Shown: positions 9,776 through 18,554 of the stretch, in pieces
Position numbering within the stretch: position 1 is the first letter of the stretch
Layout of the letters: each line of letters begins with the position of its first letter
From: Cupriavidus gilardii
GTDB taxonomy: Bacteria; Pseudomonadota; Gammaproteobacteria; Burkholderiales; Burkholderiaceae
Assembly (NCBI RefSeq): GCF_013314895.1
Contig: NZ_JABTYE010000026.1
Location: 1 to 64,000, forward strand
Direction: 5' to 3'
DNA length: 64,000 nucleotides
Position numbers and translations under genes: made by a program
The notes under the pieces: model-generated
What the model was told of the DNA's origin: nothing
The model's input: the letters and a program-made list of their open reading frames with translations, nothing else
Database searches by the model: none

Positions 9776-11263
9776 TTACGAGTTGGCGGCCTGCGGCAGG
9801 TCGGCGACCAGACGCAGCGAAATCGACAGCTCGTCGAGTTGGAAATGCGGGCGCAGGAAGGCTACCGAACGGTAAGCGCCGGGCTTGCCCGGAATTTCGG
9901 AGACCTGGATCGACGCTTCGCGCAGCGGGAACTGTGCCTTCTGTTCCTGGCTGGCGTTGTCGTCCAGCAGAACGTATTGCGAGATCCAGCGGTTCAGGAA
10001 GCTTTCGACGTTCTGGGCCGAAGCGAAGCTGCCGATCTTGTCGCGCATCATCGCCTTCAGGTAATGCGCGACGCGCGAGACCGAGAAGATGTACTGCAGC
10101 TGGGCCGACAGCACCGCGTTCGCGTTCGCGCTGTCGGTGTTGTACTTCTTCGGCTTCTGCACCGATTGCGCAGCGAAAAAGGCCGCGTAGTCGGAATTCT
10201 TGCAATGGACCAGCGGGATGAAACCCAGATCGCTGAGCTCCTTCTCGCGGCGATCGGTAATCGCGATCTCGGTGGGACACTTGAGCGCGATCTCGCCATC
10301 GTCGGTCTTGAAGGTGTGTGTCGGCAGGTCTTCCACCAGGCCGCCCCCCTCGACGCCGCGGATCGCCGCGCACCAGCCGAAGTCCTCGAACGCCGCGGTC
10401 AGGCGAGCACCGAAGGCCCAGGCGGCGTTGCACCACAGGTACTTGCTGTGGTCGGTGCCGTCGACATCCTCGACGAAGTTGAAGCCCTCGACCGTGGTGC
10501 CGTCCTTCGGGTTGTACGGCAGGCGACCGAGGAAGCGCGGCATCGTCAGGCCGACATAGCGCGAATCCTCGGATTCGCGGAACGACTTCCACTTCGCGTA
10601 CTCGACCGTGTCGAACACCTTGGCCAGGTCGCGCGGCTTGCCCAGGTCGGCGAACGACTCCAGACCGAACAGTTCCGGCGAGGCCGAGGCAATGAACGGC
10701 GCGTGTGCGGCCGAGGCGACGTGCGACATCTGTTCGATGAAGTAGATGTCTTCCGGCTGGCGCGTGATTTCATAGTCGCCGATCAGCGCGCCGAACGGGG
10801 CACCGCCGAAGGTACCGAATTCTTCTTCGTAGACCTTCTTGAACAGCGCGCTCTGGTCGAAATCGATCGCGGTCTTGAAGTCGCGCACCAGGTCGCGCTT
10901 GGTCGCGTTCAGCGCCTTGATCTTGATCATCGTGCCGGTCTGCGTTTCCTTGACCAGGTACGACAGGCCGCGCCAGGTGCTCTCCAGCTTCTGGAATTCC
11001 GGGGCGTGCATCACGGCGCTCAGCTGCGCCGAGATCAGACGGTCGAGCTCGGCCACACGGGCGTCGAGCGTCGCCGACAGGTTGTCCGACACCACCACGG
11101 TGCCGTCCAGCACTTCCTTGACCAGCTCGCCGATGATGTCCTTGGCGCGCGCGTGTTCGGCGTCGGACTTGGCGACGCGGCTCTGCTCGACGATCTCGTC
11201 GAGCAGGCTGGCATTGGCGGCGGGCGCCGCCTGCGCGGCAACTGCGGCTTGAGTCTCAGGCAT
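9776..11263 (-). CDS. tssC: TssC large sheath subunit (VipB)
   Basis: Large subunit of the contractile sheath; forms a heterodimer with TssB and polymerises around Hcp. 495 residues from the ATG at 11263 (MPETQAAVAAQAA). Conserved features include LDRLISAQLSAVMHAPEFQ, LESTWRGLSYLV, FGALIGDYEI, MPRFLGRLPYNP and LQYIFSVSRVAHYLKAMMRD, ending with FQLDELSISLRLVADLP. The start overlaps the end of tssB by 8 bp, with a purine-rich AAGGGTGG just upstream inside tssB, as expected for coupled production of the two sheath subunits. Confidence 0.97.
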   Translation of the reverse strand: MPETQAAVAAQAAPAANASLLDEIVEQSRVAKSDAEHARAKDIIGELVKEVLDGTVVVSDNLSATLDARVAELDRLISAQLSAVMHAPEFQKLESTWRGLSYLVKETQTGTMIKIKALNATKRDLVRDFKTAIDFDQSALFKKVYEEEFGTFGGAPFGALIGDYEITRQPEDIYFIEQMSHVASAAHAPFIASASPELFGLESFADLGKPRDLAKVFDTVEYAKWKSFRESEDSRYVGLTMPRFLGRLPYNPKDGTTVEGFNFVEDVDGTDHSKYLWCNAAWAFGARLTAAFEDFGWCAAIRGVEGGGLVEDLPTHTFKTDDGEIALKCPTEIAITDRREKELSDLGFIPLVHCKNSDYAAFFAAQSVQKPKKYNTDSANANAVLSAQLQYIFSVSRVAHYLKAMMRDKIGSFASAQNVESFLNRWISQYVLLDDNASQEQKAQFPLREASIQVSEIPGKPGAYRSVAFLRPHFQLDELSISLRLVADLPQAANS

Positions 11264-11777
11264 CCTGACCACCCTTCGGTTCGTTGCCGCCATGGCCGAG
11301 CTGCTGCAGCTTCTCGGTATTGGTCAGCACTTCGCTAAGCAAGTCTTCGAGCTTGTCGTTGCCGGCGAGCTTGTTGCGCAGGTCGGCCAGCTTCGAGCGG
11401 GCCTCGAGCAGCTTGCGCAGCGGCTCGATCTGGTCGACCACCGCTTCCGGGCTGAAGTCGTCGAGCGAGCGGAACTTCAGGTCGACGCCAAACTTGCCGC
11501 CGTCCTCCGACAGCTTGTTGGGCACCTGGAACGCCGCGCGCGGCTCGACCGCCGACATCACGTCGTCGAAATTGTCCCGATCGATATTGACGAACTTGCG
11601 GTCGCGCAGCTTCGGCAACGCGACTTCCGACTGGCCGGACAGGTCCGCCACCACGCCGACGACAAAGGGCAATTCCTTCTGCTCGATGGCGTCGCCCTTC
11701 TCGACGTCATAGGTCAGCTGCACCCGGGGCGGACGCACCTTCTGCAGACGCTTCTGCACGCTTTCCTTCTTGGCCAT
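11256..11777 (-). CDS. tssB: TssB small sheath subunit (VipA)
   Basis: Small sheath subunit that pairs with TssC. 173 residues from the ATG at 11777 (MAKKESVQKRLQKVRPPRVQ). The family signature VQLTYDVEKGDA and the LPFVVGVVADLSG segment are present, followed by FVNIDRDNFDDVMSAVEPR and a helical C-terminus (LRKLLEARSKLADLRNKLAG). The tail ends in a Gly/Asn-rich stretch. It is followed with 8-bp overlap by tssC and preceded by the lipoprotein gene, 66 bp away. Confidence 0.97.
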   Translation of the reverse strand: MAKKESVQKRLQKVRPPRVQLTYDVEKGDAIEQKELPFVVGVVADLSGQSEVALPKLRDRKFVNIDRDNFDDVMSAVEPRAAFQVPNKLSEDGGKFGVDLKFRSLDDFSPEAVVDQIEPLRKLLEARSKLADLRNKLAGNDKLEDLLSEVLTNTEKLQQLGHGGNEPKGGQDA

Positions 11778-11843
11778 GCGGATTCTCCGGTTGTTCCGGT
11801 CGTGTTTGTCGGGATATTCGAGACGTTGGCGCCTGGCGGTAGA

Positions 11844-12482
11844 TCAGCGCAGCGCGCCGAACGGATCGGCGGAACCGGTACCGGCATTGGCGGCGGCCGG
11901 CGCGGCAGCCGGAGCCGCCGGAGCCGCCTGTTCGGCGGGCGCGGCCTTGGCACGCGGCGCCGGACGCGGGACCGGGCGCTTGCGCACCGGCGGCTTCTTC
12001 TCTTCGGGGAACAGCACCTGCTCGCCGAGCGTTTCGCGCAGCATCTTGGCCAGGACCTGCGCGTCGGTGCGCACGTCCCCGGCCAGCGCGCTGTCGTCGC
12101 GCAATTCCATCACCGAGCGGCGCGCCACGCGCAGGCCGCTGACGGCCAGGATGCTTTTCGCCTTGCGATCATTGGCGTCGCGCTGCAGCGCCTCTTCGGC
12201 GGCAAGAATCGCCTGCGGGTACTTTTCGTCGGCGTACTGGATCTGCGCGATCTGGGACCACGGCTCCTGACGCGCGGGATTCGCCTTCGCGATCTCTTCG
12301 TACAGGCTCACCGCCTGTTCACGCTGGCCGCCCTTCAATGCCGCGTCGGCTTGCGCCATGCTTTGCGTGAATGCTTCTTCCGATTGCGGACCCGAGGTGC
12401 TTCCGGTGGAGGCGCATCCGGAAAACAATGCGGCGGCACCAATGGCAATTGCAAAAGATCGTGAAAAGCGAAAAGGGATCAT
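11844..12482 (-). CDS. T6SS-associated lipoprotein with TPR-like repeats
   Basis: 212 residues. The N-terminus MIPFRFSRSFAIAIGAAALFSGC is a lipoprotein signal peptide with lipobox LFSGC. The mature part has TPR-like helices (AALKGGQREQAVSLYEEI; YADEKYPQAILAAEEALQ) over about residues 45-110, then a Pro/Ala/Lys-rich C-terminal tail ending in DPFGALR. It opens the minus-strand run, 66 bp before tssB, and is divergent from tssJ. Proteins of this kind stand next to tssB in Burkholderia-type T6SS clusters and are named as Tag accessory proteins in some species; I do not assign a symbol. An outer-membrane or periplasmic helper role in assembly is inferred. Confidence 0.85.
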   Translation of the reverse strand: MIPFRFSRSFAIAIGAAALFSGCASTGSTSGPQSEEAFTQSMAQADAALKGGQREQAVSLYEEIAKANPARQEPWSQIAQIQYADEKYPQAILAAEEALQRDANDRKAKSILAVSGLRVARRSVMELRDDSALAGDVRTDAQVLAKMLRETLGEQVLFPEEKKPPVRKRPVPRPAPRAKAAPAEQAAPAAPAAAPAAANAGTGSADPFGALR

Positions 12483-12784
12483 GGCTCTGACCGTCGCGTG
12501 GCTTTGTTGTTGACGTATTGTTCAATGCCGTCTCCGCAGCGGATAAAACTAAGCGGAGTAATAGATTGGTAAGCAATATTGGCCCAATCGGCGCGCAATA
12601 GTACACTCTGCGCGTCGCGGCTGACAACCATACCGAGGGGCGGTTCCAAACAGTGAATTAAATGAAACTGATATCTGGTTTTCACGCAGCAATGCAACGT
12701 TGTGCAAACCAATTCATAACGCCGCAGCCAGCCATCAGGGTCGCGCACCGCATAGCACAGGCCAATAAGAAGAATCCGATTTGT
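12483..12784. promoter_or_regulatory. Divergent intergenic region with T6SS promoters
   Basis: About 300 bp between the divergent starts of the TPR lipoprotein gene (12482, minus) and tssJ (12785, plus). It is markedly more AT-rich than its surroundings and must hold the promoters of both core runs. I could not identify a convincing sigma-70 -35/-10 pair or a sigma-54 GG/GC element by eye, so no exact promoter is claimed. Low GC would suit repression by an H-NS/MvaT-like protein; that is inference. Confidence 0.6.
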
Positions 12785-13414
12785 ATGACTTTTTTACAAT
12801 TCTTTATAAATCCACGGATAGCGCTGGCCGGGCTGGCCGTCGTCACGCTGGCGTCATGCTCCGTTGGTACGCAGGTGCTGGCAGGCGCGGCCGGTGGAGC
12901 GCTCGAAGCGTTGGGAATCAAGCCTACCAACGTACCGGATGCGCAAAAGCCGCCGCGACAGGTACCATTGCGGCTTTATGCCGGCAATAACCTGAATGCT
13001 GCCAATGACAATCGCGCTGCCGCATTGGTGGTAAGGGTTTACACCTTAAAGGAATCGACTGCCTTTATGCAGGCGCCCTTCGACGCCTTTGTCGATCCGG
13101 CACGGGAAAAACAGGTACTCGGCTCGGAATTGGTCAACGTTCGTGAAATCACGTTGATTCCGGGACAGCGTTATGACGTGATGGAGAAAGTCTCGCGCGA
13201 AGCGGGTGCGATCGGGGTGGTCGCCTTATTCCGCAGTCCGGCGCCGCAGCGCTGGAAGTTTGCCTTCGATGCAGCAAAGGGAGAGAAGTCCGGCATCACG
13301 ATCGGCCTGCATGCCTGCGCGATGACGCTGACGGCCGGCGAGCCGTTGACGCCCGCCGACGGCGTGCCGCGCTCCTCGCTGAATCTGCTGTCGCCGACCA
13401 GCTGTCGGGCGTGA
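12785..13414 (+). CDS. tssJ: TssJ outer-membrane lipoprotein
   Basis: Outer-membrane lipoprotein of the T6SS membrane complex; its transthyretin-like fold contacts the periplasmic end of TssM. 209 residues from the ATG at 12785 (MTFLQFFINPRIALAG). The signal peptide ends in lipobox LASC near residue 22. The mature domain shows the TssJ pattern PLRLYAGNNLNAANDNRAAALVVRVYTLKE and later EITLIPGQRYDVMEKV, and AGAIGVVALFRSP. Longer than many TssJ proteins because of a C-terminal extension ending in SPTSCRA. The upstream in-frame ATG at 12662 was not used because it would bury the signal peptide. First gene of the plus-strand core run with tssK and tssL. Confidence 0.94.
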   Translation: MTFLQFFINPRIALAGLAVVTLASCSVGTQVLAGAAGGALEALGIKPTNVPDAQKPPRQVPLRLYAGNNLNAANDNRAAALVVRVYTLKESTAFMQAPFDAFVDPAREKQVLGSELVNVREITLIPGQRYDVMEKVSREAGAIGVVALFRSPAPQRWKFAFDAAKGEKSGITIGLHACAMTLTAGEPLTPADGVPRSSLNLLSPTSCRA

Positions 13415-13495
13415 GTCCGCACCGATGATGGCGATTGATTGCCGGCCGTCGCGGCGATCGGAGAAAAAAGACAACAAGGCTAAACAAGGCTAATT

Positions 13496-14842
13496 GTGAG
13501 CGATTCCGCCAAGATCCTCTGGGGCGAAGGACTATTCCTTCGCCCGCAGCATTTCCAGCAGCAGGACGCCTATCACGAGGCGCGCCTGCATGCCACGGCC
13601 CAAGCGATTCAACCCTACGCCTGGGGGGTGCGCCATGCCCGCTTCGATACCGATGCGCTGGCCAGCGGCATTCTGCGCATCAGCGAACTGTCGCTGTTTT
13701 TTCCCGACGGCGAATGGTATTGCGCACCGCAATCGGACGAATTGCCCGCACCGATCGCGCTGGCCAATCTGCCGGCCGGCGTTTCCGAATCGACCTTCCA
13801 TCTCGCGCTCTATCCCTTGCGCGATTTCGGCGGCAATTACCGCGAGGCCAGCGATGGCTCGCCCTCTTCCCGCTTCGTCGGCCAGCAGCGCGATACCGCC
13901 GACCTCTTTACCGAAGCGGAGCCGGCGTCCATTACCTATCTGAAGAAGGCGGTCAAGCTGATCGCCGATTCCGAGCCGCGCGACCAATATATTTCGCTGC
14001 CGATCGTCCGCGTGCGCCGCACCGCCACCGGCGGCTTCGAACTCGACGAGAATTTTGTCGCGCCGAGCCTGGCCATCAACGCGTCGGCCGTGCTGTACCA
14101 GCGACTGCGCCGCCTGCTCGATGCCCTGCAGGCCAAGGTCAATGCGTTGTACGGCTTTCATCGCGAGCCGACCAAGAACATCATCGAATTCCGCTCCGGC
14201 GATATCGCGTCGTTCTGGCTGCTGCATACGGCCAATGCCTCGTTCGCCGCGTTATCGCACCTGTATCACCATCCCGAGGTCCATCCCGAACGGCTGTTCC
14301 AGGAACTGCTGCGGCTCGCCGGCGCGCTGATGACCTTCTCCAAGTCGTACTCGCTGGCTGACCTGCCGGTCTACGACCATGGCAATCCGGGCAAGGTTTT
14401 CGCGCAACTCGACACGATGGTGCGCGAGCTGCTCGATACCGTCATTTCCACGCGTTATTTCGCTATCGCGCTGGACGAATCGCGCCCATCGTTCCATCTG
14501 GGCCGGCTCGACTCCGGCAAGATCGACGACAAGACCCGCTTCTATCTGTCGGTCTCCGCCGATATGCCGACCGTCGAACTGGTCGATGCGATTCCGGCGC
14601 GCTTCAAGGTCGGCGCGCCCGACGACGTCGACAAGCTGGTGCTGTCGTCGATGCCGGGCGTACCGCTGACCTATACGCCGCAGGTGCCGCCCGCCATTCC
14701 GGTACGGCCCGGCGCTTGCTACTTCGCCGTCGAGGCACGCGGGCCGCTGTACGAACGCATGCTGCAGGCGGGCACGATCACCATCTATACGCCGGCCGGT
14801 ATCCGGGAACTTCAACTTGAACTGATCGCGGTGACCTCATGA
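13496..14842 (+). CDS. tssK: TssK baseplate connector
   Basis: Trimeric baseplate protein that docks the wedges onto the cytoplasmic parts of TssL and TssM. 448 residues. The family opening (ILWGEGLFLRPQHFQQQDAYHE) follows a GTG start at 13496, with AAGGCTAA about eight bases upstream. Further TssK patterns: WGVRHARFD, LASGILRISEL, and a C-terminal head domain ending in IYTPAGIRELQLELIAV. The stop overlaps the tssL start by 4 bp (ATGA), so the two are translationally coupled. Confidence 0.97.
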   Translation: MSDSAKILWGEGLFLRPQHFQQQDAYHEARLHATAQAIQPYAWGVRHARFDTDALASGILRISELSLFFPDGEWYCAPQSDELPAPIALANLPAGVSESTFHLALYPLRDFGGNYREASDGSPSSRFVGQQRDTADLFTEAEPASITYLKKAVKLIADSEPRDQYISLPIVRVRRTATGGFELDENFVAPSLAINASAVLYQRLRRLLDALQAKVNALYGFHREPTKNIIEFRSGDIASFWLLHTANASFAALSHLYHHPEVHPERLFQELLRLAGALMTFSKSYSLADLPVYDHGNPGKVFAQLDTMVRELLDTVISTRYFAIALDESRPSFHLGRLDSGKIDDKTRFYLSVSADMPTVELVDAIPARFKVGAPDDVDKLVLSSMPGVPLTYTPQVPPAIPVRPGACYFAVEARGPLYERMLQAGTITIYTPAGIRELQLELIAVTS

Positions 14843-15630
14843 GCTCCACTTCGATGCCCTCGCTGTTTGGCGATGCTCCGGCCGGCGCGGCCAGCACCTT
14901 CGCCGATTCGGGCGACGCCTCGCGCCACGCGCGTACGCTGCTCGATCTGCTGTACGACGGCTTCTTCATGCTGTTCCTGCTGCGCAATGGCCAGCCGCCT
15001 GACAGCGCGGAGAACTTTCTCGCCAAGGTGCGTGGCTTCCTCGACGAATTCGACCGCGGCGCCAAGCGCCTGCACGTGTCGGCCGACGATGTGTTCGACG
15101 CCAAGTACGCGTTCTGCGCGGCCATCGACGAGACCATCCTCGCATCGGACTTCGCGATCCGCTCCGATTGGGAACGTCGCCCACTGCAACTGGTGCTGTT
15201 CGGCGAGCAGCTTGCCGGCGAAACCTTCTTCACCAAGCTCGAGGCACTGCGCGCGCAAGGCGCGCCGCGCCTGCAGGCGCTGGAAGTCTTCCATATGTGT
15301 CTGCTGCTGGGATTCCGCGGCAAATACATCCTCGAAGGTCCGGAGAAGCTGTCCTACCTGACCGCGCGGCTCGGCGACGAAATCGCGGCGATCAAGGGCA
15401 AGCGTGCGCCGTTCGCCCCGCACTGGCCGCTGCCCGACAAGATCGCGCATACGCTCAAGCGCGAGACGCCGCTGTGGATCTTCGGCGCGGTGTTCGCGCT
15501 GATCGCGCTGCTCGGCTACCTCGGCCTGTCGTCGGTGCTGAACAAGCAGACCAACGATGCGATGCAGGAGTACTCGCAGGTGATCAAGCTCGGCCCGCGC
15601 TTTTCGCATCTGACGATTTCGCTGCCGTAA
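14839..15630 (+). CDS. tssL: TssL inner-membrane protein (DotU family)
   Basis: Inner-membrane component with a large cytoplasmic domain that binds TssK and TssM. 263 residues. The DotU/IcmH fold is visible: FFMLFLLRNGQPPDSAENF near residue 45, AKYAFCAAIDETIL near 90, and FHMCLLLGFRGKY near 155. One C-terminal membrane helix (WIFGAVFALIALLGYLGL) is followed by a short periplasmic tail of about 30 residues with no OmpA domain. A separate OmpA-like protein at 62773 could supply the peptidoglycan-binding role. Overlaps tssK by 4 bp. Confidence 0.96.
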   Translation: MSSTSMPSLFGDAPAGAASTFADSGDASRHARTLLDLLYDGFFMLFLLRNGQPPDSAENFLAKVRGFLDEFDRGAKRLHVSADDVFDAKYAFCAAIDETILASDFAIRSDWERRPLQLVLFGEQLAGETFFTKLEALRAQGAPRLQALEVFHMCLLLGFRGKYILEGPEKLSYLTARLGDEIAAIKGKRAPFAPHWPLPDKIAHTLKRETPLWIFGAVFALIALLGYLGLSSVLNKQTNDAMQEYSQVIKLGPRFSHLTISLP

Positions 15631-15631
15631 G

Positions 15632-15654
15632 GCGGATGTCAATCGAACATCCGC
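15632..15654 (+). terminator. Inverted repeat after tssL
   Basis: A perfect 8-bp stem (GCGGATGT/ACATCCGC) with a 7-base loop begins two bases after the tssL stop and precedes vgrG. There is no T-run, so it may be a weak or factor-assisted terminator, or an attenuator between the core run and the vgrG island. Confidence 0.45.
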
Positions 15655-15713
15655 TCGCGCCGCACTGACAAGCCCCGACGCCAGACGCCAACCACCACCT
15701 CGCCAAGGTAGCC

Positions 15714-18554
15714 ATGATGCCCACCACGTCGCTGCCGTCGGCCGTACTTGCCACGCTGCTCGGCCAGGGCACAAGGCAGATCGCGCTCGACACACCGCTT
15801 CGCGAAGCGAATCTGATCGTCGAGCGCTTTACCGCGATCGAAGCGGTTTCGCGGCCCTTCGCCATCGAGATCGACTGCCTGTCGCCGTCGGCGCATCTCG
15901 ATACGGTCGAGCTGGCGCGGCAGGAGATCACGCTGCGGCTGATGCTGGCCGACGGCCGCTACCGCGCCTGGCATGGCTTCGTCGTCGATTGCGCGGCAAT
16001 GGGCGGCGACGGCGGGCTGGCGCGTTACCGGCTCACCGTGGCGCCGTGGCTCGAGCGCCTGCGCGGCCGCGTCGACTGCTACGTCTACCAGGACAAGACC
16101 GCGCAGGAGATCGTCGAAGAGGTCTTCCGCGACTATCCGGCGGCCAACTTCCAGTTCACGGTCTCCCAACCGCTGCGCCGCCGTTCGATCTGCGCCCAGT
16201 ATCGCGAGAGCGATTTCGACTTAGTGCAGCGGCTGCTGGCCGAGGAAGGCCTGTCGTATCGCTTCGAACACCTGCAGGGCGAGGACGACAAACCCGAGGG
16301 CAGCCAGGCCCGCCATCGTCTGGTGGTGTTCGACAACGATGCGGAACGCCCGCCCTGCCCCCAATCGAGCATCCGCTTCCATCGCGCCGACATGACCGAG
16401 GAGACGGACACGATGACGGTCTGGTCGACGCGGCACAGCATCGGCCCCAATGCGGTTACCGTTTCGTCGTGGGACTACAAGACGCTGACCGCTGCCTCGG
16501 CGCAGGCCAATGCCGCGGCGGTGCCCGGCGAATGGCCGACGCTCGAAGCGTTCGATGCGCTGGGGCCTTATCGCTATCCCGATGCGGCAACCGCCGACCG
16601 TGCGGCGCAACTGCGCATGCAGGCCGAGGAAAGCGGCTTTGTTCGCTTCGATGGCGCCGGTACCGTCCGTCAGCTGGGCGCCGGCCAGCGCTTTGCCCTA
16701 ACGGAACATTTCGCAGCTGACGGCGACGAATTCGTCGCGCTGTCGGTGCGCCACGAAGCGGCCAACAACCTCGGCGCCGATGTCGCCAAGCTGCTCGGCA
16801 CCACCGACATCGAGGCCGGCGGCTACCGCAATACGCTCGAAGCCGTGCGCGTGGACGCCCCGATCGTGCCGCGCTTCCGTGCCAAGCCGACCGCCCCGGA
16901 AGGCCAAACCGCGATCGTCATTGCCGAGGGTGAGACGCCCCTGCACACCGATCGCGATCATCGTGTGCGTGTTCGCTTTCCTTGGCTGCGGGCCCCTGCG
17001 CCGGCGGACCAGACGAGCCAGGCGGGTCAGGCCGGGGCCTTCACCGATCCGGGCTCCGACGATCTGACGCAGGTTACCGCCTGGGTGCGCGTCGCCGGCG
17101 CCATGGCCGGACCCAATTGGGGCACCCACTACCTGCCGCGCGTCGGCACCGAGCTGCTGCTGACCTTCCTCGACGGCGACATCGACCGGCCGCTGGCCGC
17201 GATGCAGCTGCACAACGAGCAGGACACCCCGCCCTGGGCCAATGACGGCAAGCCGCTCGCTTCGATGCTGTCCGGTTGGCATACGCGCGGCCTCGGCGGT
17301 GACGGCTATAACCAGTGGGTCATCGATGACTTCAAGGGCCGGCTGCGGATGCGGTTGGCCAGCTCCGCAGCGCAGACGCAGCTCAACCTGGGCTATCTGG
17401 TCGCCCAAGGCCCGCAGGACGCTCAGCGTGGCCCATGGCGCGGCACCGGCGCCGAACTGCGCAGCGACGCGTGGGCGACGGTGCGCGCCGGCCAGGGTCT
17501 GCTGCTGTCGACCACCGCGCGACCTCGCGCCACCGGCACGGTGATGAACATGGCCGAGGCGATCGCGCTGCTCAAGGGCGCGCAACGCACCGCCGACCGC
17601 TTGTCGACCGCCGCGCAGACGCAGACCGCCCTGCCGCTGGCCGCCAACGAGCTGTTCGAACCACTGCTGACGATGGTCGAGCCCGAGCAGGACGGGCACT
17701 ACGCCGACACCGTCAACGGCCAGGACGCCAAGCAGCCTGACGGCAAGCCGGTCGAGCGCTTTGCCGAGCCGCTGCTGGTGGCGGAGGCACCCACTTCCAT
17801 TGCGGTGTCGAGCCAAGAGACCACCGCCGTTTATTCGGGGCGGCATCTGCATGGCACCGTGCAATCGGACTGGCAGCTGACCGCCGGCAAGACCATTGCG
17901 ATGGCGGCGGCACAAGGCGTGTCGCTGTTCGTGCAGCGTAATGGCCTGAAGGCCGTTGCCGCCAACGGACCCTTGTCGGTACAGGCGCATGGCGGCGCGA
18001 TGTCGATTTTGGCGGACAAGGAAGTGGTGGTGACTTCGTCGAATGAGGCGGTCGAGATTCTGGCGAAGAGCACCGTCGTACTGCATGGAGCGGATTCGGC
18101 GATCCGGTTGGAGGGGAATGCGATTACCTTCGAGACGCCGGGGATGTTTGAGGTCAAGGGGGCTGGGCATCCGTTTAGTGGCGGGGCCGCCAATCCTGGA
18201 GCTCTTCCCGCCTTGCCTACCAGCTTGCTTGCCGCCGATAACTACGCTGGCCGGTACTTGATGACCAAAACCGACGAAAGGCCCTTCGTTGGCTATCGAT
18301 ATCGCATCATGGATGGGGACAAGGTGTTGCGAGAGGGCAAGACTGGCGAGCAAGGCGAAACCGCAGAGATCGAAACGATCCGGCCCAAGGTAGTGAAGGC
18401 GTACAAGACCATCATGCGAGACGACCAAAGGATCACGGAGAATTGGCAGGCCGGCGTCGAGGAGATCAGCGATCGCAATCCGGGATACTCGGGAGAGCAT
18501 CCGTTCAGCGACGAGTACCTTGCGCAGTCGAGCGAATTTGAGGAGACGACCTGA
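15714..18554 (+). CDS. vgrG: VgrG spike protein with transthyretin-like C-terminal extension
   Basis: Spike protein that carries the nuclease encoded just downstream. 946 residues from the first of two tandem ATG codons, with AAGG eight bases upstream. The gp27-like region contains YRESDFDLVQRLLAEEGLSYRF; the gp5-like OB region contains HTDRDHRVRVRFPWL and RVGTELLLTFLDGDIDRPLA; a beta-helix follows to about residue 810. The final ~110 residues (YRYRIMDGDKVLREGKTGEQGE) look like a transthyretin-like cargo-binding extension. Bases 15873-18146 are almost identical to the second vgrG at 33029-35302, while both ends differ, which suggests end swapping by recombination. The stop overlaps the next ATG by 1 bp. 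Confidence 0.96.
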   Translation: MMPTTSLPSAVLATLLGQGTRQIALDTPLREANLIVERFTAIEAVSRPFAIEIDCLSPSAHLDTVELARQEITLRLMLADGRYRAWHGFVVDCAAMGGDGGLARYRLTVAPWLERLRGRVDCYVYQDKTAQEIVEEVFRDYPAANFQFTVSQPLRRRSICAQYRESDFDLVQRLLAEEGLSYRFEHLQGEDDKPEGSQARHRLVVFDNDAERPPCPQSSIRFHRADMTEETDTMTVWSTRHSIGPNAVTVSSWDYKTLTAASAQANAAAVPGEWPTLEAFDALGPYRYPDAATADRAAQLRMQAEESGFVRFDGAGTVRQLGAGQRFALTEHFAADGDEFVALSVRHEAANNLGADVAKLLGTTDIEAGGYRNTLEAVRVDAPIVPRFRAKPTAPEGQTAIVIAEGETPLHTDRDHRVRVRFPWLRAPAPADQTSQAGQAGAFTDPGSDDLTQVTAWVRVAGAMAGPNWGTHYLPRVGTELLLTFLDGDIDRPLAAMQLHNEQDTPPWANDGKPLASMLSGWHTRGLGGDGYNQWVIDDFKGRLRMRLASSAAQTQLNLGYLVAQGPQDAQRGPWRGTGAELRSDAWATVRAGQGLLLSTTARPRATGTVMNMAEAIALLKGAQRTADRLSTAAQTQTALPLAANELFEPLLTMVEPEQDGHYADTVNGQDAKQPDGKPVERFAEPLLVAEAPTSIAVSSQETTAVYSGRHLHGTVQSDWQLTAGKTIAMAAAQGVSLFVQRNGLKAVAANGPLSVQAHGGAMSILADKEVVVTSSNEAVEILAKSTVVLHGADSAIRLEGNAITFETPGMFEVKGAGHPFSGGAANPGALPALPTSLLAADNYAGRYLMTKTDERPFVGYRYRIMDGDKVLREGKTGEQGETAEIETIRPKVVKAYKTIMRDDQRITENWQAGVEEISDRNPGYSGEHPFSDEYLAQSSEFEETT
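15873..18146 (+). repeat. 2,274-bp direct repeat, copy 1 (vgrG core)
   Basis: The core of vgrG1 matches 33029-35302 in vgrG2 with the same length, no visible indel and few substitutions. The two copies are in the same orientation, 17,156 bp apart, and enclose the nuclease effector and its immunity array. Similarity stops abruptly on both sides, in the N-terminal coding part and at the C-terminal cargo region. Confidence 0.9.

Noticed and set aside
12483..12784. Sigma-54 promoter for the T6SS
   Set aside because: Some T6SS loci use sigma-54, but no GG-N10-GC element of acceptable quality was found by eye here.
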